A stretch of DNA of 32,692 nucleotides from the NCBI GenBank assembly GCA_018066965.1, contig JAGPVP010000057.1, positions 1 through 32,692 of the forward strand. The letters run 5' to 3'. The position numbers and the translations under genes were made by a program. Positions 27,555-32,692 of the stretch are shown in pieces (positions within the stretch are counted from its first letter, which is position 1; each line of letters begins with the position of its first letter). A model generated the notes under the pieces. That model did no database searches, was not told the DNA's origin, and was given only the letters and a program-made list of their open reading frames with translations. This stretch comes from Zhongshania sp. (GTDB taxonomy: Bacteria; Pseudomonadota; Gammaproteobacteria; Pseudomonadales; Spongiibacteraceae).

Positions 27555-28313
27555 TTGACTGCGCTAAGTATCAACCTGAATAAAATTGCCTTAATCCGCA
27601 ATTCACGAGATACCGAATACCCAAGCGTCGCACTCCATGCAGCGCGTTGCATTGCTGCCGGCGCGCACGGGATTACCGTGCACCCAAGACCCGACCAGCG
27701 CCATATTCGCGCTGACGACTGCTATGAATTAGCAGGCATGATAGGCGTAGAGTTTAATATCGAGGGCAACCCTTTCGCCCCCGCCACCAAAAGTGATAGA
27801 CGCGGCGTTAGCGACTACCCTGGGTTTATGGACATTGTCCGACTAACTAAACCAGCGCAGTGCACATTAGTACCCGACACCGACAGCCAACTTACATCAG
27901 ACCACGGTTTCGATCTGCGTAAAGACGGCGACAGCTTAGCGCCGATCATAGCGGAACTAAAAACCTTAGGAATTAGGGTTAGTCTTTTCATGGACCCAGA
28001 CCCAAGCCAAATTCGTTTAGCAAAAGACGTGGGCGCAGACCGCATAGAACTGTATACCGGACCTTACGCAGAAAGCTTTGGCTCCCAACAACAAGACGCC
28101 ATCTTAAATCAATTTATTGCTGCCAGTGAGACTGCAGCGGAACAGGGCTTAGGCTTAAATGCCGGCCACGATTTAAACCTGCATAATTTATTTTTATTTA
28201 AAAATAGCGTCCACAATTTACTCGAAGTCTCTATAGGCCACGCATTTACTGTTGATGCCATTGAAATAGGCTTAGACAATTGTATTAAATCCTATCTTAG
28301 CTGCCTACGTTAA
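27555..28313 (+). CDS. pdxJ: Pyridoxine 5'-phosphate synthase PdxJ, divergent type
   Basis: The 252-residue protein shows the PdxJ barrel motifs: ALSINLNKIALIRNSR, GITVHPRPDQRHIR, FNIEGNPF, LVPDTDSQLTSDHGFDL, DRIELYTGPYA, LNAGHDLNLHN and EVSIGHAF. PdxJ condenses aminoacetone phosphate and deoxyxylulose phosphate into pyridoxine phosphate in vitamin B6 synthesis. Several motifs (VHPRPD, FNIEG, IELYTGPYA, AGHDLNL) are those of Bacteroidota-like PdxJ rather than the gammaproteobacterial form (HLREDRRHI, MNLEM). The start appears to be TTG at 27555, with GAGGGG five bases upstream; no ATG is available. The usual neighbours recO and acpS are absent. Confidence 0.88.
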   Translation: MTALSINLNKIALIRNSRDTEYPSVALHAARCIAAGAHGITVHPRPDQRHIRADDCYELAGMIGVEFNIEGNPFAPATKSDRRGVSDYPGFMDIVRLTKPAQCTLVPDTDSQLTSDHGFDLRKDGDSLAPIIAELKTLGIRVSLFMDPDPSQIRLAKDVGADRIELYTGPYAESFGSQQQDAILNQFIAASETAAEQGLGLNAGHDLNLHNLFLFKNSVHNLLEVSIGHAFTVDAIEIGLDNCIKSYLSCLR

Positions 28314-28372
28314 TATCCCAGCAGATAAACACGCGTCAACTCACTCACCTCACAACAGTATTTTTTAAGCAT

Positions 28373-28421
28373 AAAAAAACGGCGGGGCTTCCACTGTAAC
28401 AAGTGAAAACACCCCGCCGTT
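28373..28421 (-). terminator. Strong intrinsic terminator after the TpsB-like gene
   Basis: On the minus strand the 10-pair stem AACGGCGGGG / CCCCGCCGTT is followed by a run of seven T. The 24-base loop holds a small inner stem (CACT/AGTG). It starts 13 bases after the stop of the TpsB-like gene, and no T run follows on the plus strand, so it serves the minus-strand operon. Confidence 0.92.
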
Positions 28422-28433
28422 CATAGCCGGAAA

Positions 28434-30107
28434 TTAGAATACTTTTTTGAGTACTACGTAAAAATCAGCCTCAAGCTTTTCCAGTTCTTCCGACGATGCA
28501 AAGCCATCATCCATCACTGATCGAGCGGCAACCGCGTCAATCGTCACGCCCCAGCCCAGTTTTGCACCGATACGACCACCAACATCGGCAATACTGCGAT
28601 CATCGCCAGCGGCACCAGATGCATTTTCAAAATTCGCAGAACCGTATTCGGCAAATACTGCGGCGCTTAGATCAAGCCCACCCACTGTAAATTTATGGGT
28701 AAAATCTGCCACGGTAAAAAAGCCCGAATCGCCTGACAACACACCCGGCAAATACGCACTGATCGCACTCATTCCGCCTAACACCCACTGCTGCTGCTGA
28801 GGTAATTGCTCGTCAGCATACTGTGCAGAAAAGTTTAGATTAATTTCCGAAGAGTCAGACAGTGGCAGCTTGGCAGAAAACTTAGGCAATATCGTAATAA
28901 ATTCTGCCGTGCGCGTGGCAGGTCCAATCTCAGGTGACGTCGCTATCGCAGTGCCTAGTGTGCCGCTATCACCGGTCACGCCCGCTTTTAAAGACAGCTG
29001 CGCAGACCAGCGAAGGGTTTTACCATCAATTAATTGAGCAGCAAAATACTTAGCACCAAACTCAACGGTACCGTACTTCTCATCCTGAAGGCTACCAAAA
29101 GCGCCCGCGTCAATTTGCGAGTCAATGTACTCAACGCGCTCAAACAAGTTAAAGCGGTGGGTCAAATCTGCCGATAAAACCTGCTCACCGGTCAATGCCA
29201 CAGCATTAATATCTGCATCTAGTGACAGATTTTGAGTTCCGCCTCCAACAGCAGAGCCGCAGCCTAACAGCGCACCCAAGGGCCCAAGCAGGCCGCACAA
29301 TGGCGTACCAGCAGTTACCGAGCCGGGAACAGACACCGAGCCAAAATCTTGAGAATATTCGGTATGACTTGCCGTTATGCCATACAAGCCTGCACTAAAT
29401 GCGCGATCTACACCAAGCTGGAAACGGTGATAATCTTCGCCCTCGCGGGACTCTCCTAAATCAGTAAATGCGGTTTCGTAGCCAAAGGTAGCACGGGTGC
29501 CATTGTCAAAATTGTGGCTAATACCAGCATCGCCGAAGTAGCGACCAACGTAGCGACTGCCTTGGTTACCAATTTGGAAAAACACATCCGTCGCATCGTG
29601 ATCTGCTACCGGTGTCGCCTCAAAAATCAAAGCGACATCTTCTGGGTTTTGGGCATCTGCTTTATACGTCACTGAATAATCTAAACCGGTGCGCTGGCTT
29701 GTTACATTTGCCATAACCCGCGCGCGCTCAAATTCGGCTCGAGTTAAATTTTCATCACCGATAAGAGCAGTAAAATACTCGTCTACACCCTCACCCTGAA
29801 CATCGCTAACCTTGCCCTGCAGTGCGTGAATATATACCACATTGCTGTCAGGCGCGTACTGCATGGTCACCAATAAATGACCTTTACGTAGCGCCAAGGA
29901 ATTCATTAAGAAAATAGCTTGAGACGGCGTTTTGGCCGCAGTAAAAATCGCATCTAGCTCATCATTACTTAAATAATGTGTACCAGATACACGCAATTCA
30001 TAACCATTAACCAAGCCAGTATACGGCGTACCTGTACCCGCCACTGACTGCATATATTGTACGGTCGTTAACTGTGGCGGAAGCGCCGGTGGAAAATCGA
30101 TTGCCAT
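28434..30107 (-). CDS. TpsB/FhaC-like outer-membrane transporter without a visible signal peptide
   Basis: The 557-residue protein resembles two-partner secretion transporters. A POTRA-like N-terminal part (about 30-165, LRVSGTHYLSNDELDAIFTA and VVYIHALQGKVSDVQGEGVD) is followed by a barrel (about 170-557) with GDAGISHNFDNGTRATFGYE, a WVLGGMSAISAYLPGVLSGD block like the conserved TpsB motif, and a terminal Phe (LKKVF). Such barrels move a partner protein across the outer membrane without ATP. The ATG at 30107 has AAGGGA nine bases upstream, and an in-frame TGA lies nine codons before it, so no signal peptide can be gained by moving the start upstream. It follows the OmpA-repeat gene by 97 bases and ends at a terminator. 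Family call good; substrate inferred from position only. Confidence 0.8.
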   Translation of the reverse strand: MAIDFPPALPPQLTTVQYMQSVAGTGTPYTGLVNGYELRVSGTHYLSNDELDAIFTAAKTPSQAIFLMNSLALRKGHLLVTMQYAPDSNVVYIHALQGKVSDVQGEGVDEYFTALIGDENLTRAEFERARVMANVTSQRTGLDYSVTYKADAQNPEDVALIFEATPVADHDATDVFFQIGNQGSRYVGRYFGDAGISHNFDNGTRATFGYETAFTDLGESREGEDYHRFQLGVDRAFSAGLYGITASHTEYSQDFGSVSVPGSVTAGTPLCGLLGPLGALLGCGSAVGGGTQNLSLDADINAVALTGEQVLSADLTHRFNLFERVEYIDSQIDAGAFGSLQDEKYGTVEFGAKYFAAQLIDGKTLRWSAQLSLKAGVTGDSGTLGTAIATSPEIGPATRTAEFITILPKFSAKLPLSDSSEINLNFSAQYADEQLPQQQQWVLGGMSAISAYLPGVLSGDSGFFTVADFTHKFTVGGLDLSAAVFAEYGSANFENASGAAGDDRSIADVGGRIGAKLGWGVTIDAVAARSVMDDGFASSEELEKLEADFYVVLKKVF

Positions 30108-30172
30108 AAAAACAGTTCCCTTGGTAAAGACTCAATAAAGCTGTGATTGAGCATATTGAATTGAGCGAAGAC

Positions 30173-30198
30173 TGGCGGACAACGCAGTGTGCCCGCCA
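30173..30198 (-). promoter_or_regulatory. Hairpin between the OmpA-repeat gene and the TpsB-like gene
   Basis: On the minus strand TGGCGGGCA (30198-30190) can pair with TGTCCGCCA (30181-30173) over nine pairs, one of them G-U, with an 8-base loop. It starts seven bases after the upstream stop codon. No T run follows, so it is more likely an RNA-stability or processing element than a terminator. Confidence 0.45.
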
Positions 30199-30204
30199 TC
30201 AATA

Positions 30205-31836
30205 TTAGTGGTTAGATTCGTTAGTCTCTTTAACAGCTTGAAACTCTTCGCCGTCAAGAATATTAAGTTCTACCCGACGGTTTTCAGCACGCCCTATTGG
30301 GTTATCGCTGCCATCTTCATTTTCATTGCTGGCCACAGGAACTGACTCGCCATAGCCACGATAAGCTAGACGTTTTTCCTCAATACCAGCGGCAATTAAG
30401 TAGTTATAAACCGTGGCTGCACGAGCATAAGAAAGCCGAATATTGTACTCATCACTGCCTTTCGCATCGGTATGTCCATCTACCGTCACCAACGCGGCTG
30501 GCTGAGCCTCCAGCACCTTCACGGCATGCTCTAATATCGGTAAAGATTCTGGTGTTAAATCAGCGCGATCAAACTCAAAGTTAACGCCTTTTAATACCAG
30601 TGGTGCGTCTGCAGTTAGATGACAACCTGTTAAAAATACCGGCATGTCAGCAGGCGTATCTAAACATTCATCGCGGTCATCACAAACCCCGTCGGCATCA
30701 AGATCTTTGCAAGTATCAAGCAGTGCCAATTGATCACGATCGGAACAACCTACCCCACCTGTTACTGTGCAATTACTCGCGTCGTCACCATTGCCATTGC
30801 CGTTCCCCGGCTCGTTTGCAACCGCGACTGTAATTAAACCACCGGTTCCAGAGCCAGGGCCATTCAATACGCCCGCGCCGACTAAACCACCATTCGCAGA
30901 GTTAGCGCCATTAATCGCACCCACTGCAATCGTGTCGGAGTTCCCTGAGTTAGCGCCATTTAAAACCGCCACCGCGCCAAAGTCAGAGTTACCCGAGTTA
31001 TCGCCATTCAATACGGCTAAACCAGCGCTGCCGCCATTACCAACATTGTCTCCTGACAACACTGCAGCACCGATGCTATCGCTGTTACCCGAATTACTTC
31101 CAGAAATAGCCGCGATACCAGCAAGACCGCCATTACCACTGCTATTACCACTCAATACCGAAACACCGATCAAATCGCCGTTACCTGAGTTATTCCCAGA
31201 CAACACAGCCAAACCAATCATGCCGCCATTACCTGAGGAGCCCGGCGTTAATAAAGCAATGCCCGCCAAGCCATCGGCAGTTGCATTACCGGAATCAGGC
31301 GCACCCAGCAGCGCTAAACCGATAGGCTGACCATCAAGCCCCGGCAAGGCCAAGGTTTGAGCCAACTGAAGCCCACCTACTGTTATTTGATCAGTAAGCC
31401 CTTCTAACGCACCCACGACAGGCACAATAATTGCGCCCTCAGGCCCAATTAGACTGCGCAGCTGAGTAACTATGCCGCTCTCGTAATTTAGGCCTAGCGC
31501 GCCAATCAATTGCGACAAACCAAGGGCATCTAAAGGAATTGCTGTGCCAGATCCCGTTTTGTTACCAAAACCAAGCAACTCACCAGAGGCAAGCGTTAAC
31601 CCTAAGTCATTCTCTGGGTTAAGTGCATCTGCACCAACGAAGTCATTATCACCGGTACCCACCGGATCGAGCACAGACGCACCAACGGTACCCACAGTCG
31701 CGCCGACCTCAGACAAAAGCTGAGTCAAGCCCAAAGTATTAAGAAGATCGGTAATGGCATCTGCCGTCGCCGCCGTTGAAAATAACAATGCCACTGTCAC
31801 CGTAAAAATAGACAACAGCCTGCGAAAACACCCCAT
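30205..31836 (-). CDS. Exported repeat protein with OmpA-type peptidoglycan-binding domain
   Basis: The 543-residue protein has a signal peptide (about 1-27, ending ATADA), then a Gly/Leu-rich region (28-170) and nine consecutive 16-residue repeats (190-333) of the form xxGxAVLSGxNSGNGx, with degenerate copies either side. An acidic calcium-loop-like segment with cysteines, DLDADGVCDDRDEC (378-391), resembles thrombospondin type 3 repeats. The OmpA C-terminal domain (about 417-527) has VNFEFDRADLTPESLPIL, GHTDAKGSDEYNIRLSYARA and GRAENRRVEL. This anchors proteins to peptidoglycan. The repeats suggest an elongated solenoid. AGGGGAG precedes the ATG. It is co-oriented with the TpsB-like gene and may be its passenger or partner; it lacks a recognisable TPS domain. 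Confidence 0.85.
   Translation of the reverse strand: MGCFRRLLSIFTVTVALLFSTAATADAITDLLNTLGLTQLLSEVGATVGTVGASVLDPVGTGDNDFVGADALNPENDLGLTLASGELLGFGNKTGSGTAIPLDALGLSQLIGALGLNYESGIVTQLRSLIGPEGAIIVPVVGALEGLTDQITVGGLQLAQTLALPGLDGQPIGLALLGAPDSGNATADGLAGIALLTPGSSGNGGMIGLAVLSGNNSGNGDLIGVSVLSGNSSGNGGLAGIAAISGSNSGNSDSIGAAVLSGDNVGNGGSAGLAVLNGDNSGNSDFGAVAVLNGANSGNSDTIAVGAINGANSANGGLVGAGVLNGPGSGTGGLITVAVANEPGNGNGNGDDASNCTVTGGVGCSDRDQLALLDTCKDLDADGVCDDRDECLDTPADMPVFLTGCHLTADAPLVLKGVNFEFDRADLTPESLPILEHAVKVLEAQPAALVTVDGHTDAKGSDEYNIRLSYARAATVYNYLIAAGIEEKRLAYRGYGESVPVASNENEDGSDNPIGRAENRRVELNILDGEEFQAVKETNESNH
30838..31269 (-). repeat. Nine in-frame 48-base coding repeats
   Basis: Residues 190-333 of the OmpA-repeat protein are nine units of exactly 16 residues, for example MIGLAVLSGNNSGNGD, LIGVSVLSGNSSGNGG and SAGLAVLNGDNSGNSD. 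The DNA units differ at many synonymous sites, so the array is old and held by selection on the protein rather than freshly expanded. The regular Gly-Asn-Ser turn every 16 residues suggests stacked short strands and turns. Confidence 0.92.
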
Positions 31837-32069
31837 TACAACGCTCCCCTATTAAAACCCAATCGCCGGCTTATATAGCCGTCGACAAAAATAGCAAAAT
31901 CTCGACACACGCCTTTTTGACAAAAGACAGGTATCGAAAACACAAACAAACAGGAATTTAGAACAGCTGTGAAAGTTTCACCCATAACACTAAGAGAATT
32001 ACCCACGCCAGCACTTCTCAAGCGCACGCAATATACCCGAGAACAAACCAGTCGACCTAGCATCATTAA

Positions 32070-32090
32070 GCATATATGGGACATATATGC
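32070..32090. promoter_or_regulatory. Palindromic candidate operator
   Basis: Two 9-base arms, GCATATATG and CATATATGC, are perfectly inverted around GGA. Each arm also contains the self-complementary CATATATG, and the two copies are 11 bases apart, one helical turn. It lies about 240 bases upstream of the OmpA-repeat gene. The binding protein is unknown. Confidence 0.5.
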
Positions 32091-32261
32091 ACTCTCCGTG
32101 TACATAGCAAAAAAGATCACTAAGGAACATCATTGTTCAAACTGTACGTAAAAACACAAAAGCTTTAAGACTCAACAGCCTCTTTAATGCTGGCAATCTT
32201 AATCAAAGCCGCAAACCTTAGACAGCGACGCAATGTGTAAATACCGAGATTAATGCCATTT

Positions 32262-32277
32262 TGTGATCCAAATCACA
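32262..32277. promoter_or_regulatory. Crp/Vfr-type binding site
   Basis: TGTGATCCAAATCACA matches the Crp consensus TGTGA-N6-TCACA at every specified base. On the minus strand a -10-like TATTTA (32243-32238) lies about 29 bases from the site centre, close to class II spacing, pointing toward the OmpA-repeat/TpsB pair, whose first codon is about 425 bases away. Confidence 0.6.
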
Positions 32278-32465
32278 CAGCAAAAACTCCGCTTTGCGAA
32301 CTACTGCACACACAATAAAATTTGCCGGCTTGACGAGCAATGAAATCAAAAAAAATTCAGTGCGACTTAGAAAAAAATATCAGGAAAAACAAGATATAAG
32401 ACGACTCGCCAAAACGGCAAATTTGGTCTTCCAAAGAAAGAAACACGAGAAAGGAGAAAAAATAA

Positions 32466-32542
32466 TGGGGTGGCCGACGGGGCTTGAACCCGCGACAACA
32501 GGAATCACAATCCTGGACTCTACCGACTGAGCTACGGCCACC
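32466..32542 (-). tRNA. tRNA-His (GTG)
   Basis: Reverse strand folds as a cloverleaf: acceptor GTGGCCG / CGGCCAC, D-arm TAGCTCAGTCGGTAGAG, anticodon stem CAGGA/TCCTG with loop TTGTGAT (anticodon GTG at 32508-32506), and T-arm with GGTTCAAGC. The extra G-1 opposite C73, the mark of tRNA-His, is present, and CCA is encoded. A T-rich stretch (TTATTTTTT) follows. Confidence 0.97.
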
Positions 32543-32566
32543 ACTGAGGGGAAATCGTCCTGTAAA

Positions 32567-32643
<77 letters not shown>

Positions 32644-32671
32644 AAAACCGTCCGAACTGAGATACGAAAAA

Positions 32672-32692
32672 TGGTCGGGGTAGAGAGATTCG
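32672..32692 (-). tRNA. 3' end of a third tRNA, probably Pro
   Basis: Read on the minus strand, the last bases are TTCG-less CGAATCTCTCT, then ACCCCG, A and CCA: the end of a T-arm, the 3' acceptor strand and an encoded CCA tail. The anticodon is beyond the window. Pro is suggested by the CCCCGA-CCA end and by the Pro-Arg-His order known from Pseudomonas and related bacteria. Confidence 0.68.

Larger units (their letters stand above)
31837..32465. other. Gene-poor region upstream of the OmpA-repeat gene
   Basis: About 630 bases hold no convincing gene. A 94-codon minus-strand frame (31836-32120) has no ribosome-binding site or family features. The region holds a small hairpin CGGCT/AGCCG (31867-31881), a 21-base palindrome (32070-32090), GAACA/TGTTC (32125-32138) and a Crp-type site (32262-32277). 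It is AT-rich, as expected of a control region, and probably carries the promoter of the minus-strand pair. Confidence 0.6.

Noticed and set aside
28353..28380. AT inverted repeat as a terminator for pdxJ
   Set aside because: The T6-A7 repeat has no GC stem; the strong hairpin beside it carries its T run on the minus strand only.
30838..31269. CRISPR-like or VNTR array
   Set aside because: Units are contiguous, in frame and diverged at synonymous sites with no spacers, so it is a protein repeat.
30767..31330. 187-codon plus-strand frame with Pro/Leu-rich repeats
   Set aside because: It is the complement of the 48-base coding repeats; its pattern follows from the Gly/Asn/Ser codons on the minus strand, and it has no start signals.
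31836..32120. 94-codon minus-strand frame just before the OmpA-repeat gene
   Set aside because: No ribosome-binding site, biased and irregular composition, and it overlaps the likely promoter and leader.
32294..32530. 78-codon plus-strand frame
   Set aside because: It runs antisense into tRNA-His; the closing residues are a translation of the tRNA.

Overview
The window comes from the chromosome of a Gram-negative gammaproteobacterium, most likely a marine, hydrocarbon-using relative of Spongiibacteraceae/Cellvibrionales. This placement is inference from gene content. The phosphate block has the long PstA and PstC forms seen in Pseudomonas-like bacteria. Rmf, RlmKL, RluB, ScpAB, YciO, YciI and YgiQ all read as gammaproteobacterial. 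The right edge carries a Pro-Arg-His tRNA run, and the left edge carries a xylene-monooxygenase-type membrane hydroxylase.

Layout. 1-2047: a truncated XylM-like di-iron hydroxylase diverges from an AraC-family regulator, with two 17-base direct repeats 21 bases apart between them. 2133-3641: an AbgT-family transporter. 3673-12549: a complete phosphate block on the minus strand, in transcription order phoB-phoR-pstS-pstC-pstA-pstB-phoU. PhoB-box-like repeats precede phoB, pstS and pstC, and an intrinsic terminator separates pstS from pstCAB-phoU. PhoR/PhoB sense low phosphate through PstSCAB and PhoU and switch on the same genes. 12566-14837: purU, then a stomatin/QmcA-type SPFH protein with its NfeD partner. 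15011-17599: ygiQ and a cold-shock gene whose long leader can pair with its own ribosome-binding site. 17746-20985: a PagL-like lipid A deacylase, rlmKL and rmf. 21070-25081: the minus-strand run rnm-yciO-scpA-scpB-rluB, with an scpA/scpB/rluB overlap chain. 25171-28313: a plus-strand run of a VC0807-type membrane protein, yciI, a YgiM-like SH3 protein, a periplasmic cyclophilin and a pdxJ whose motifs look like the Bacteroidota type.

28373-31836: the least conventional part. Two genes in tandem end at a strong terminator. The first encodes an exported protein with nine exact-length 16-residue Gly/Asn/Ser repeats, a calcium-binding-like Asp-rich loop and an OmpA-type peptidoglycan-binding domain. 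The second encodes a TpsB/FhaC-like outer-membrane barrel. Together they look like a two-partner-like secretion or surface-display unit with an unusual passenger. Upstream, a gene-poor stretch of about 630 bases holds a perfect Crp-type site and a striking palindrome.

32466-32692: tRNA-His, tRNA-Arg and the 3' end of a third tRNA (probably Pro), all on the minus strand. All function calls rest on reading motifs by eye and on remembered family sequences; no search was run.
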